Below are positions 13,017-25,932 of a stretch of DNA of 64,000 nt, piece by piece. The position numbers and the translations under genes were made by a program. The stretch comes from Argentina anserina. Lineage: Eukaryota; Streptophyta; Magnoliopsida; Rosales; Rosaceae. Within the stretch, counting starts at the first letter, position 1; the number at the start of each line of letters is the position of its first letter. The stretch lies in the NCBI RefSeq assembly GCF_933775445.1, contig NC_065877.1, positions 16,864,001 through 16,928,000 on the forward strand. Direction: 5' to 3'. A model generated the notes under the pieces. The model did not search any database and was not told the DNA's origin. It saw only the letters and a list, made by a program, of their open reading frames with translations.

Positions 13017-15239
13017 TGATAGGAGCACAAAGTATGACGTTCTTAATGCGTTTATACTATATTTTTACTCTTTGTTACCTCTTATTTAGTTTGTTTTAGT
13101 TTTTTTTGTATAAATAATTGTCTAGGTAGAGCTTATATCGATTATGAGTGAATTGATAATGAAATCGTGCTAAGTGTTAAGAATCCTTGTTGAGATATGA
13201 TACCTTGTTCGAGTAGGATTCATCCTTTCGTATTTCTTTGTTTCTAACGTACTTATTCTTATTAGGAAATACCAATCCATGTTGGAGAAGGAAAACAATC
13301 CTAGTTCCACAAGGAAAGATAAGAAGATATGCACTTAAAAGCCCAATACATGCAAGAATCAAAATGCTGTCCAGATTCGTAGGGCAACTTCGACGGGATC
13401 CCCTGGATAGCTCCGATGGAGTTAGAAGACATACCATATATGGATAGAAAGCTATGTGAGTCTAGTTTCTGTAGTAATTGGAATCAAATCAATATCTTAT
13501 TCCTACAGGGATATATGACCAAATCATTACTCAGAGGTCGAGTGAGCTCGGCGGAATTATCTCAGCCATTGATTTGCTTTTGATCCAAGGGCTATGAGGG
13601 AAACTTGGGACCTTGTTTCTCCTGCATATAGAGCACAAATATGTATCAGAATCTCCATAAATCCCTGCACCAAATAATGTCAAAGAAGGCATGCAGCAAA
13701 TTAATGAGAAGATGTACGAAAGTCAAAAAAGGCATGCAGCAAATTAAATGAGGATAGGTAAGAAAAATCAAACATGGCTGCAACAATTAAGACTTTTTCT
13801 GCCTCCCTAATTAAAAGGAAGAAATTTGTGCAAAATAAATCAGCATTAAAGGAGGAAGAAGATATGCAATTAATGTCCAATCTTTATAGAAATCAGAATT
13901 CTGGCACTGCAGATCAGCCAACTTTGACGGGCTCCCTTGGACAGCTCAAAATGATTGAGAAAATGCATGATATATGGCTGAAAATCCACGGAAGTCTAGT
14001 TGAAATTGCCAGTTGGAATCATCTCAATATCTATTTTCTAGAGAAAGTTATGGCCACAATATGGGAGAAAGGTCAGATCTGCCGAATGTAGGAAACCTCA
14101 ACCAATTTGGTTTCAACTTTGTGGCCATCCTCCCTTGGGTTTCTTCCTCTATATATAGCACCTCATTTCCACATAAAATGATCATCTCTATTCTCTCGCA
14201 AAGCTAGCTGAATTGCTGCCCAAACACATCCAGAAAATTCAAGCCACAAATCTTCATCCATCACCACCAAATCGTGCTCATCTTCCCCCTCTTGCCTCTC
14301 CAAATCCGAATTCATCTTGCTCCATCCCTCAAGGTTTCTAATGTGTGATTCATCCATGGCTTGTAATTTTTATTTAGGTTTTATGCAATTTTTGATTTTA
14401 TTGTATGAATTCTTGGATGATCTTTTTGGTTTCATATATGAAGAATATAAATTCAGACTTCTTTGATTTTATGTTTGATTTTATGAACTCTTAAATATGT
14501 ATGTATGCCATGTGTAATAGCTTAGGGCAGTAGGTTTTCGAAATTAATTTAGGTTTTATTTCAATTAATTCCTTGAATTTGTACATCTAAATCACTGCTT
14601 GAGGAAGCCAAGGCCATGGTTTTCCTAAGGTTGCGATTTCATTCACCAAAGTGTTTTTTGATTGAATATACACTTCGTGTTTCAATTATTGATACTTGAT
14701 TAGGGTTGTGATAGTTCTAGGAATTTGCATGTTTAATCAAGATGAGTGACGCCATGCTTACTTACATGTCTCTAAGTCGACTTAATGTGCTTATGTGCTA
14801 CTTTGTTGTTTAACTAGTACGCTTCGTTATGTTGAACTCTCTTTAGCATATGTTTAGGATTGAACGCTTCGTTGATTCTAAATAACTAAGAAGTCTTAAC
14901 GATTAGATGAACCGCTTCGGACTCTAATTAGAATTGGAATTGAAATGGACTTAGGAAGAATCGAAAATACTTGCTGCCTATATGTTGTTCTATGCGTGTC
15001 ATACATGTTTCTTGAGTAGAATTCGTGTTTTGGTTATGTGATAAGTGGTAGATCAATTGTATATAAGTAATTTAGGATTTATTTTAAGTTGTAGTTTTAG
15101 AATCCAAATCAAATCCCCCAATAACATGATAAGTTTTGAGGCCCTTTTGATTCCCCGGACTGAATGATCCCTGCTTATTCTATACTAACGATGATGTTTT
15201 TCAGGGTATTTTATAGACGTTCTAACCAACGATCTATCA
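13017..15239 (+). repeat. 5' LTR of Athila-like Ty3/gypsy element
   Basis: A direct copy of 23700-25932. It starts TGATAGGAGCACAAAG, ends AACGATCTATCA and is about 2.22 kb long. A TATA box (CTATATATAGC) near 14150-14160 would drive transcription, and the downstream leader fits. The LTR contains an internal diverged duplication: 13370-13520 resembles 13910-14060. The base before the LTR belongs to the ACCCG pentamer at 13012-13016, but no matching duplication was found on the far side. Confidence 0.93.
14150..14160 (+). promoter_or_regulatory. TATA box of the 5' LTR
   Basis: CTATATATAGC occurs in the middle of the LTR and again at the equivalent place in the 3' LTR (about 24839-24849). It is the only strong TATA box in the LTR. 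Confidence 0.6.
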
Positions 15240-15242
15240 TTT

Positions 15243-15260
15243 TGGCGCCGTTGCCGGGGA
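15243..15260 (+). promoter_or_regulatory. Primer-binding site, tRNA-Asp
   Basis: TGGCGCCGTTGCCGGGGA lies 3 bases after the LTR and is complementary to the 3' end of plant tRNA-Asp(GTC). This primer is typical of the Athila lineage. It starts minus-strand DNA synthesis. Confidence 0.9.
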
Positions 15261-16308
15261 ATTGATTAATTCTCAAGGCTTTGAAGTGTTAATCTTATGT
15301 TATATTGTGAATTGTACAAGTGTATATTGGTTTATATGTTTCTGTGAATAGTAATCGGAAATAGTGTTTCTGTGAACAGTAATTCGAAGGATTCGAAAAA
15401 AAAAATTTGTGTGTAAAGTTGTTATTTGTTATATTGTTGTAGTAGTATGCCTATAGGAAACTTGTTACACATAGTGATTTTTTTTAAGGAAGCTAAATGT
15501 TTATTTATGCTAGGTTTATTGTAAGTTATAAGGTGAACGGAATAGGTAAAGTCCATTTTGTTAATACTAGCCTTAACCCTCCATTTGTACCTTACAAAGG
15601 TCACTTGGGGTTGAGGGCGGCTTTTATTAACACTTTACGGCCAGTCTAACACACAAAGTTATTCCGAGCTGAGTAAGGGGCTATGCTATTTTCATTACCC
15701 TGGTTCAAGGTTTACAAAATTAGATCTCAGAGGCCCATAGACTGACATACATCTCGTTGATGGAGTCGATTGGGAAAGCATCCATTCGAGGTTGTGCCCC
15801 CGTGGTGTCCAACAAATGAGTCCTGCCTTGTGACTTTCTCTGATTCTAGCTATCCAGCCTTCTGAAACAAGGAATGATTTTGTGTTTAGACGACGTACTT
15901 AGGCCGCACGTCCACCTCGCTTTATAACTTAGAAAATAACTTTGTATAAATAGATGTATATAGTTTCAAAAGAAAATGATATTCTAATTTTAAGGTATAT
16001 CGGATAAAGCAAGACCCTTACCTTGGGCTGTTTCAGTCCATTGCACAGTTAGCTCTTCTGCTCCACGTACCTTAAAAGTTAGGATTGTGTGTGAATAAAA
16101 TCAATTAGACTTAGTGATACTCCTACACTTGTGAATTTCGAAACATAAAAGAAGTAAAAAAATGAAATTGAACAAAGATACAAAGAGAGTGACGTTTGTG
16201 TTGTGAAATAAGAAAGAGAACGAAAATTTGTAATTGAAAGAAAGTTGAAGTTTATATTTACTTATACTTGTAAAATTACTAATATATGTGTTCTTTTCAG
16301 GCGAATGA
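15261..16308 (+). other. Leader of the Athila-like element
   Basis: About 1 kb without a coding frame between the primer site and gag. The first 570 bases recur after the 3' LTR (to 26526). A block around 15540-15920 is closely matched on the minus strand at about 46670-47030, inside the gag-only element. Its conservation between elements with different gag genes suggests a cis-acting role such as packaging or dimerisation, which is inference. Confidence 0.7.
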
Positions 16309-17853
16309 ATGTCCAAGATTACTGGTTGGTCCGAAGAGATTAGTGCACGCCTGAAAAGAATTCAGCCTCCATCTCAGTTTGATAATATTTCCATTGAATC
16401 AGATTCATTTCACGAAGAAAAAGAGTTTGGATCCATTTCGCCATTTCCAAGTGCATCAAGTTGTAGTGGGGTCAATCCATTATTCTTTGAGGATCCGAAG
16501 TTGGAATTGTTGACAAGCTCATTTCCATTGGCTCAGTTGAATTTCAATCTGCCTGATTCAAAACCTGAAGTACAAGAAGAAGTAATGGCATCAATTAGAG
16601 AACAAAATGGTCAAGTTGAAGGAGCAGTTGGTGGGACAGCGCCCTCTAACATTGCGTACCTTATCCCAGAGGAGGGCAAGACTAGTGATTTCGTTTTGAA
16701 GAGTTGATTTTTGCACCATTTGCCCAAGTTTCATGGTATTTCTGGTGAGGATCCTAATCAACATCTCACCTTGTTCCAATTCAAATGTGAGACTATGTGC
16801 CCAAGAGGAGCAGACATTCAGATTGTGAAGATGAGAGCTTTTCCTTACTCATTAGAGGACCGTGCTCAGAAATGGTTATTTGAGGTGCTAGCTGGTAGGA
16901 TCACTTCTTGGACTACCATGGTGAACGAATTTCTATCCAAATATTTCCCATCTTCAAGAGTTACTCATATAAGGAAGCAGATCACTAGAATCAAGCAAGG
17001 GCCGGATGAGTCGTTTTACAACTACTATGAGAGATTTAGGTCTCTTATAGCATCATGTCCAGCTCATGGCATTAGGGAAGGTCTACTACTTCAATACTTT
17101 TATGAAGGCCTTCTACAAATGGAAAGAGAGTTCCTTGATTCAGCTGCTGGTGGATCGTTCTTGGACAAGAGCAATGTAATGGCAAAAGATCTTTTGGAGA
17201 AGAGAGCAATGAATAACCAATAGTTTGAGACATCTGCAAGTGCTACACGGCAAGTGCATGAGACTCACTCTAGTTTGAACTCTGCTCTAGAAGACAAGGT
17301 CGACAAGTTGTCCAAGATGATGAGCCATTTTATGAAGACTAGTGGAGCTCAAGTTTGTGGAATATGTACGGAAGGGCACCATGCTGATCAGTGTCCTCAA
17401 GTTGCTTCAAGTGGAGGGTATGAAGAAGTCAATGCCCTTGGTTATCAAGGAGGTCAGAGGTACAACCCATATTCAAACACCTATAATCCTGGCCTACGTG
17501 ATCATCCTAACTTTCTATGGTCCAACAATGAGAATGTACTAAGGCCACATCAGAATGCTATGCAATTTGGGCCTTGTCCGGCTGGTTTGTTTAGACCACA
17601 AGCTCCACTACTCAATGTACCACCTCCAAACGTGGTTACTGCTCCTAATTATGATGAATTGGTTAAATCCTTAGCTGCTGGGCAAAGTCAGTTGAACACC
17701 GTTACTCAAACTTTGGTGGTGGGTCAACAAGCGAATAGCAAGGACATTGCGGAGCTGAAAACGCATATGGGCCAGGTAGTGGACTTCATGGGCCGATTTT
17801 CTGAGCAAGAAAAGCTGCCAAGTGGTGTCATACCCAATCCAAGGAATGAGTAA
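16309..17853 (+). pseudogene. Athila-like gag (broken)
   Basis: Gag would form the virus-like particle in the cytoplasm. The N-terminal part (16309-16707) is acidic and low-complexity. The Retrotrans_gag domain lies at about 16711-17223, with the usual tryptophan landmarks (QKWLFEVLAG and SWTTMVNEF) and a YYERFRSLIASCPAHG block. A single zinc knuckle, CGICTEGHHADQC, follows near 17355-17395. All of this is in one frame, interrupted by TGA at 16705-16707, TAG at 17221-17223 and TAA at 17851-17853. Translation would continue straight into the protease region. Most of the stops are explicable as single C-to-T type changes in CAG, CAA, CGA or TGG codons. The copy cannot produce a full Gag. Confidence 0.9.
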
Positions 17854-19170
17854 GCCCATGCTATCATAACAAGGAGTGGGCTCGAGCTTAAAGACCGACC
17901 AAGTGTTGCCAAGAAGGCCCATACGACCCATGATGTAGTCCTTGAGAGTGAAAGTGACAAAATTCCTTTGAAGAAAGACTTGGAGAAAGATCCAGCTACC
18001 TCCAAGAATGAGATGGTGCCGTCCGATGATGCACCCAAAGGTATGATTGCTAACTCAAGTGGTTTAGTTAAAACTAATCCCATTTCATGTGTACCTTTCC
18101 CTTCTAGGTTTGCAAAAAGCAAGAAGGATAAATCAGATGAGGAGGTGTTGGAAGTCTTTAGGAAGGTGGAAGTTAACCTTCCTTTGTTGGAGTGCATCAA
18201 ACAAATTCCCAAATATGCGAAATTTCTTAAGGAGCTTTGCACTTCAAGAAGGAAAACTAGGGAGGAGAAGATAGTAAAGATGAATGAGACAGTTTCAGCT
18301 GTCATCCAAAGGAAGCTACCCCCTAAGATGAAGGACCCGGGAAGTTTCTCTGTTCCATGCAAAATTGGTAACACGTTATTTGAAAATGTTATGCTTGATC
18401 TAGGTGCTTCAATAAATGTTATGCCTTATAATGTTTATCAATCACTAGGATTAGGACCCTTAAAGAATGATAACGTGATTATTCAATTGGCTGATCAATC
18501 TAACAAGTACCCTAAGGGGTATGTTGAGGATGTCCTTGTGCAGGTCAGTCACTTGATTTTTCCTGTAGATTTTTATGTGCTAGATATGGAGGTATCACCC
18601 TTGGAAACAACTCCATTGCTTTTGGGGAGACCGTTCATGAGGACTGCTAGGACATGTATCGATGTAGCCAATGGGAGTTTATCAATGGAATTCAATGGAG
18701 AAGTTATCAGCTTCAATGTTTTTGAGGCTATGAAATACCCAGTTTCTGACCTTAACTTGTGCTCTTCTATTGATGTTATTGATTCTATTGCACAGGTTAT
18801 GTCAGAAACGTTGGAAGCATAGCAATTAGCTATGGAGCAAGGGGCCGGATTTGACAAACATGGGGACCGTGTCCCAAGAGAGGAGTGGGCTGATCTTGAG
18901 CCCAAGATTTTCGAGATTGTCAATGAGCTTGAAACTCAACCATACAAAAGGTATCTCTCTTTCTTGTCAATTCTCATTTCCACTAACAAATTGTTACCAT
19001 CTGTGGTTCAGGCCCCAAAGTTAGATATGAAGGAGCTTCCAGATCATTTGAAGTATGTGTACCTTGGAAATGATGATACTCTACCATTTATTGTGTCATC
19101 AACGCTGAGTGAGCAGCAGGAAGCTAGATTGATTGATGTGCTTAAGAGAAACAAGACCGTTATTGGATAG
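17854..19170 (+). pseudogene. Athila-like protease region (broken)
   Basis: The frame continues from gag. The retropepsin core is at about 18340-18680: the active-site motif is DLGAS, the Athila variant of DTGA, followed by INVMP, then IIQLADQS and the GRPFMRTART segment. The enzyme would cut Gag-Pol into mature proteins. TAG codons at 18820-18822 and 19168-19170 interrupt the link to reverse transcriptase without changing frame. Confidence 0.88.
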
Positions 19171-20858
19171 ACTTTGGCGGATATCAAGGGAATAAGCCCT
19201 ACAACTTGTGTTTATAGGATACTACTAGAGGATGGCGCCAAGCCTACACGTGATGCTCAGAGGAGATTGCACCCACCAATGATGAAAATTGTAAAAGATG
19301 AGGTGATCAAGCTACTTGATTGTGGAGTGATTTATCCTATCTCGGACAGTCGGTGGATTTCACCAGTCCAAGTTGTGCCTAAGAAGAGTGGGGTAACTGT
19401 TGTGAAAAATGAGGCGAATGAGTTAGTACCGCAGAGGTTGGTGACCGGTCATAGGATGTGTATTGACTATAGGAAGCTGAATGCTACAACACGCAAGGAT
19501 CACATGCCTTTGCCGTTCATGGACCAGATGTTGGAGAGATTAGCCGGGCACAAGTTCTTTTGTTTTCTAGATGGGTATAGTGGCTACAACCAGATATGCA
19601 TTCATCCGAAAGATCAGGAGAAGACGACATTTACATGTCCATTTGGCACTTTTGCCTATCGACGCATGCCCTTTGGGTTGTGCAACGAACCAGGTACATT
19701 TTAGCGATGTATGCTTGCTATTTTCTCTGATTTTATCGAAAATATCATTGAAGTTTTTATGGATGACTTTAGTGTTTTTGGTAAAAACTTTGATGCATGT
19801 TTAGAGAATTTGGAGTTAATATTGAAAAGGTGTGTAGAAACTAACTTTGTGCTTAATTGGGAAAAATGTCATTTCATGGTTAATCAAGGGATAGTTTTAG
19901 GACATATTGTATCTGCTAAGGGCATTGAGGTAGAAAAGACTAAGGTTGATATTGTGCATCACTTACCCTCTCCCACAACTATGAGAGAGGTTCGTTCTTT
20001 CCTTGGTCATGCAGGATTTTATAGGAGATTCATCAAGGATTTTTCCATGGTGGCGAGACCTATGTGTACCCTATGGCAGAAGGATGTGCCGTTCATATGG
20101 GATGATGCATGTGAAAAAGCGTTTGTGAAATTGAAGGAATTGTTAACTACTGCACTCATCATTTGTCCTCTGGATTGGAACCTGCCCTTTGAATTGATGT
20201 GTGATGCTTCAGATTAGCAATTGGGGCGGTGTTGGGCCAAAGAAGAGAAAAGAAGCCCATAGTGATCTACTATGCGTCTAGGACTCTCAATGAGGCCCAG
20301 ATGAATTATTCAACTACGGAAAAAGAACTTTTGGCTGTAATCTTTGATTTAGAAAAATTTCGATCATATCTTTTGCATTCTAAAGTTGTTGTGTATTCTG
20401 ACCATGCAGCCTTAAGGTATTTGATGACAAAGAAGGATGCTAAGCCCAGATTGATCCGGTGGATACTGTTGATTCAAGAGTTTGACCTTGAGATTCGAGA
20501 CAAGAAGGAAAGTGAGAATGTGGTGGCTGATCATTTGAGTAGGATCGTGCAAGATGAGGAAAGAGAGCCATTGCGTGAGACTTTCCGAGATGAGCAACTC
20601 TTTGGGATGGAGGTAAGTGTGTCTTGGTATGCCGATATTGTCAATTATTTAGTTACTAAGGACTTTCCTAGTACACTTTCGCATGCTAATAAGGCTAAAT
20701 TGATGAAAATGGCTAGATACTATATTTGGGATGAACCGTATTTATGGAAACAATGTAGTGATCAACTCATTAGGAGATGTGTCCCAAAGAATGAGCATAG
20801 GTCGATTCTTAACTTCTGTCATAATGAGGCATGTAGAGGTCATTTTGGGCCTCGTTGA
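19171..20858 (+). pseudogene. Athila-like reverse transcriptase and RNase H (broken)
   Basis: This region would copy element RNA into DNA. RT landmarks in order are YRKLNATTRKDHMPLPFMDQ, FFCFLDGYSGYNQI, PFGTFAYRRMPFGLC and the catalytic FMDD at about 19756-19770. RNase H follows, with [25 protein letters not shown] and a terminal VADHLSRI. Stops are TAG 19702-19704 and TAG 20215-20217. At the latter a one-base loss also shifts the frame at the start of RNase H (CDASD). TGA 20856-20858 separates RNase H from integrase. Confidence 0.92.
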
Positions 20859-21924
20859 ACAAGTTTAAAGGTGTTGGAATGTGGTTTCTATTGGCATACT
20901 ATTTTCAAGGATGCATACTTGTTTTGTGTTTCTTGTGATAGGTGTCAACGGACATGTAATATTGGTAAGAGAGATCAAATGCCCCTATCCCCTATAATAA
21001 TTGTTGAAATTTTTGATGTGTGGGGCATTGATTTCATGGGTCCATTTCCTTCTTCTAGAGGTTTCTTGTATATCTTGTTAGCTGTTGATTATGTGTCGAA
21101 GTGGGTGGAAGCAAAGGCCACCAGGACTAATGATTCGAAAGTGGTTGCAGGTTTCTTGAGAAAGAATATATTTTGCAGGTTTGGAGTACCAAGAGTTTTG
21201 ATAAGTGATGGAGGTTCTCATTTCTGCAACCGGACAATTGAGGCATTGCTCAAGAAGTATGGAGTAACCCACAAGGTTTCGACACCATATCATCCTCAGA
21301 CAAGTGGCATGGCAGAAGTGTCCAACCGAGAGATCAAAGGAATTCTGGAGAAAACTGTAGGTCCAACAAGGAAGGATTGGAGTGATCGATTGGATGATGC
21401 ATTATGGGCCTACAGGACTGCGTACAAGATGCCTATTGGGATGTCACCATTCAGATTGGTGTATGGGAAGGCATGTCACCTTCCAGTGGAGTTAGAGCAC
21501 AAAGCATGGTGGGCGGTGAAGACATTCAACATGGACAAGAATGCAGCCGGTCTTCATAGGAAATTGCAGCACAATGAGCTTGAGGAGATACGAAATGACG
21601 CCTATGATGCTGCATGGATTTACAAGGAGAAAACGAGAGTTTATCATGACAAGATGATTCGTGGGAAAGAGTTTGTAGTTGGTCAAAAAGTTCTTTTATT
21701 CCATTCTAGACTTAAACTTTTTCCTGGAAAATTACGTTCTCGTTAGGTTGGTCCATTTTTTTGTTACTAATGTGTTTGCTCATGGTGCTATTGAAATTAA
21801 AAGTGATAAAACAGGTCAGATGTTCAAGGTGAATGGGCATCGACTTAAGCCCTATTATGAACCTTTTGAGGAGCACACATATGAGGAGACGAGTGTGAGA
21901 GATGTGCCGAAAGAAGTATGAGCA
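20859..21924 (+). pseudogene. Athila-like integrase (broken)
   Basis: Integrase would insert the cDNA into the nucleus-located genome. The HHCC zinc-binding module spans about 20816-20950 ([10 protein letters not shown], then CVSCDRC). The DDE core shows GIDFMGPF near 21028, LISDGGSHF near 21200 and NREIKG near 21329, so all three acidic residues are present. A TAG (21744-21746) replaces an expected tryptophan just before the C-terminal VGPF motif. An extra T in the T-run near 21757-21763 moves the tail (to 21921) into another frame. No chromodomain is seen. Confidence 0.92.
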
Positions 21925-23699
21925 TGAGAGAGTCTAGGCTGAGAGACTTTAAAACTCAAGCGCTGCATGGGAGGCAACCCATTTTAACCGTACCTGTGGA
22001 GTAGTCGTCTACGGGAGTTTGCATTTTCTAATCCCTTCACTCTTATGGTTGAATTGTATATGTGTTGATGTGTGATCTTAGTCTATACTTATGAATTACA
22101 TTCTGATTATTGAGCTTACATTGAAGACAATGTAATTTTCTAAGTGTGGGATAGGGTTGCATGATCATTATTTGCTGATTTTTGCTTTGATTTCATGATA
22201 TAAAAGAAAAAAAAATCGAAAACAATGTTTGAAAAATTGAAAAAAAATGTGTTGTTTTGAGTCTTAGGATGCCACTAAAGTCTAGGATGATTATCTCTCT
22301 AAAGTGCATAGATGATGGTTTTGCATTTCATAAGAATTGAATTGTAAGTTTCATTGATAATGTGGATTTGGTATGAACATGTGAGATTTTGATTGAATGT
22401 AATATGACATACATGTTTGGTTAGTTTAAGTCCATAATAACCTGTGAGTTTTTGAGCCTATATATGCTTTCTTCTTGAGTGATAATATGAAATTTCATGG
22501 TTGTCATATGAACCTCATTATTCTTTGCATATTCAACGACTTTATGCCATAGCTTTTAATGAACTCTAGAATTTACTAGAACTCATCTTTTGTGATTGTT
22601 GAAACTTTTAAGTCATAAAATGCTCGGATTTTGAAAAGAATTTATGGATCATTTCTAGGAATACCACCACTTTAGCCAAACAGTCATGTATCCCTATATG
22701 TGCCATGTTTGAGACCCCTTAGTTGAACCCCATTTGAGCCTATATTGAGCTTTTCTTCATCACCTATGTTATCTCCATGCTTAGTACAATTACTTCTACC
22801 TTGTCCTATAGACTTAGTAGAAATTTTATTGAGATAATGTTGTGATGATGCATGAAATAAGTGTGGGGTGGAAGCCATGAGAAAAAATGAGAACAAGCTT
22901 TTAAGCAAATGCCGAAAGAAAAAAAAATGAATGAAAAAGAAAAAAATGTATGAATTCGACAATACATGAAAAGGAAAGAAAAGATATTGTATTCCATTTG
23001 TGATTTGGAGTTGAGTTGTAATTGAAGGTCTAAAAATGTTTATTTGACCTTTGTCCATATTCACTTTGTGGTTGAAATGATGATTTGGCCAAACTTGTTA
23101 TATTCGGCTCTTGATGGTGTGTGTTGTCATAAGGATGATGTTTACTCTGCTAAGTCTATAGGATTACCTTTGTGATTCCTTGATATTCCATGCTTTTAGC
23201 TAAGCCTAAACATTCACCTTATCAAGTGATCCTAATGATTCTTAAAATGAGCAAATCTTGGTTTGTGGAGATGATCACAAGAGTTGAGCATATGGTTTTT
23301 GGTTCATTTGTGCACTTAGTTGTTAAATGAAGTTTTCCTTTTGTTATTCACAAAGTGCCTTCATTTGATGAAATATGCAAGCTATTTGATGTTTTATTAT
23401 CCTTTCTCTTGCATATACTTGTGTGTTAATCATAACCATGAATTTGAGTGAAAAGAATAGAGTATGCCTTGTGAGGAGAATGAAATTGACTAAACATGTT
23501 ATGTGCCTATTGTCTCATTTCTTACTTATTCATACTATGAAACATGTTTATGAAACTTGGAATTTATGTGCTTACATTCAAATGCTTAACTTGAAAGCTA
23601 TGTGTTTTGAGCTTCTGAGGCAATCATTTAGGGGCAATAGTGTTTTGTGTAATTAGTTTTGTTTTGCTAAGGGACTAGAAAAGCTAAGTGTGAGGTAGT
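21925..23699 (+). other. 3' internal region of the Athila-like element
   Basis: About 1.8 kb between pol and the 3' LTR. Many Athila elements carry an env-like frame here, but I see no long frame, only AT-rich sequence with A-rich runs (22205-22250, 22910-22985). The last bases, GCTAAGTGTGAGGTAGT, precede the 3' LTR in the place of the polypurine tract. Confidence 0.7.
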
Positions 23700-25932
23700 T
23701 GATAGGAGCACAAAGTGTGACGTTCTTAATGCGTTTATACTATATTCTTACTCTTTGTTACCTCTTATTTAGTTTTGTTTAGTTTCTTTTGTATGAATAA
23801 TTGGCTAGGTAGAGCTTATATCGATTATGAGTGAATTGATGATGAAATCGGGCTAAGTGTTAAGAATCCTTGTTGAGATATGATACATTGTTCGAGTAGG
23901 ATTCATCCTTTCGTATTTCTTTGTTTCTAACGTACTTATTCTTATTAGGAAATACCAATCCATGTTGGAGAAGGAAAGCAATCCTAGTTCCACAAGGAAA
24001 GAGAAGAAGATATGCACTTAAAAGCCCAATACATGCAAGAATCAAAATGCTGTCCAGATTCGTAGGGCAACTTCGACGGGGTCCCCTGGATAGCTCCGAT
24101 AGAATTAGAAGACTTACCTTATATGGATAGAAATCTATGTGAGTCTAGTTTCTGTAGGAATTGGAATCAAATCAATATCTTATTCCTACAGGGAGATATG
24201 ACCAAATCATTACTCGGAGGTCAAGTGAGCTCGACGGAATTATCTCAGCCATTGATTTGCTTTTGATCCAAGGGCTATGAGGGAAACTTGGGACCTTGTT
24301 TCTCCTGCATATAGAGCACAAATATGTATCAGAATCTCCATAAATCCCTGCACCAAAGAATGTCAAAGAAGGCATGAAGAAAATTAATGAGAAGATGTAC
24401 GAAAGTCAAAGAAGGCATGCAGCAAATTAAATGAGGATAGGTAAGAAAAATCAAACATGGTTGCAACAATTAAGACTTTTGCTGCCTCCCTAATTCAAAG
24501 GAAGAAATTTGTGCAAAAGAAATCAGCATTAAAGGATGAAGAAGATATGCAATTAATGTCCAATCTTTATAGAAATCAGAATTCTGGCACTGCAGATCAG
24601 CCAACTTTGACGGGCTCCCCTGAACAGCTCAAAATAATTGAGAAAATGCATGATATATGGCTGAAACGCCACGGAAGTCTAGTTAAAATTGCCAGTTGGA
24701 ATCATCTCAATATCTATTTGCTAGAGAAAGTTATGGCCACAACAAGGGAGAAAGGTCAGATCTGCCGAATGTAGGAAACCTCAACCAATTTGGTTTCAAC
24801 TTTGTGGACTTTGTGGCCATCCTCCCTTGGGTTTCTTCCTCTATATATAGCACCTCATTTCCACATAAAATGATCATCTCCATTCTCTCACAAAACTAGC
24901 TGAATTGCTGCCCAAACACATCTAGAAAATTGAAGCCACAAATCTTCATCCATCACCACCAAACCGTGCTCATCTTCCGCCTCTTGCCTCTCCAAATCCG
25001 AATTCATCTTGCTCCATCCCTCAAGGTTTCTAATGTGTGATTCATCCATGGCTTGTAATTTTTATTTAGGTTTTCTGCAATTTTCGATTTTATTGTATGA
25101 ATTCTTGGATGATCTTTTTGGTTTCATATATGAAGAATATAAATTCAGACTTCTTTGATTTTATGTTTTGATTTTATGAACTCTTAAATATGTATGTATG
25201 CCATGTGTAATAGCTTAGGGCAGTAGGTTTTCGAAATTAATTTAGGTTTTATTTCAATTAATTTCTTGAATTTGTACATCTAAATCAATGTTTGAGGAAG
25301 CCAAGACCATGGTTCTCCTAAGGTTGCGATTTCATTCACCAAAGTGTTCTTTGATTGAATATATGCTTCGTGTTTCAATTATTGATACTTGATTAGGGTT
25401 GTGATAGTTCTAGGAATTTGTATGTTTAATCAAGATGAGTGACGCCATGCTTGCTTACATGTCTCCAATTCGACTTAATGTGCTTATGTGCTACTTTGTT
25501 GTTTAACTAGTACGCTTCGTTATGTTGAACTCTCTTTAGCATATGTTTAGGATTGAATGCTTCGTTGATTCTAAATAACTAAGAAGTCTTAACGATTAGA
25601 TGAACCGCTTCGGACTCTAATTAGAATTGGAATTGAAATGGACTTAGGAAGAATCGAAAATACTTGCTGCCTATATGTTGTTCTATGCGTGTCATACATG
25701 TTTCTTGAGTAGAATTCGTGTTTTGGTTATGTGATAAGTGGTAGATCAATTGTATATAAGTAATTTAGGATTTATTTTAAGTTGTAGTTTTATAATCGAA
25801 ATCAAATCCCCCAATAACATGATAAGTTTTGAGGCCCTTTTGATTCCCCGGACTGAATGATCCCTGCTTATTCTATACTAACGATGATGTTTTTCAGGGT
25901 ATTTTATAGACGTTCTAACCAACGATCTATCA
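23700..25932 (+). repeat. 3' LTR of the Athila-like element
   Basis: A direct copy of 13017-15239 with scattered substitutions and small indels, for example in the first 160 bases, so the insertion is not recent. It ends in the same ATCTATCA terminus. Confidence 0.93.

Noticed and set aside
13774..14091. A 105-codon frame within the 5' LTR, preserved in the 3' LTR (24457-24774).
   Set aside because: The two copies differ at about 13 residues, so most base differences change the protein. This is expected of neutral sequence, not a selected gene.
17724..18374. A 216-codon minus-strand frame opposite the Athila gag-protease junction.
   Set aside because: It is a shadow of the plus-strand frame, whose gag and protease motifs are clear.
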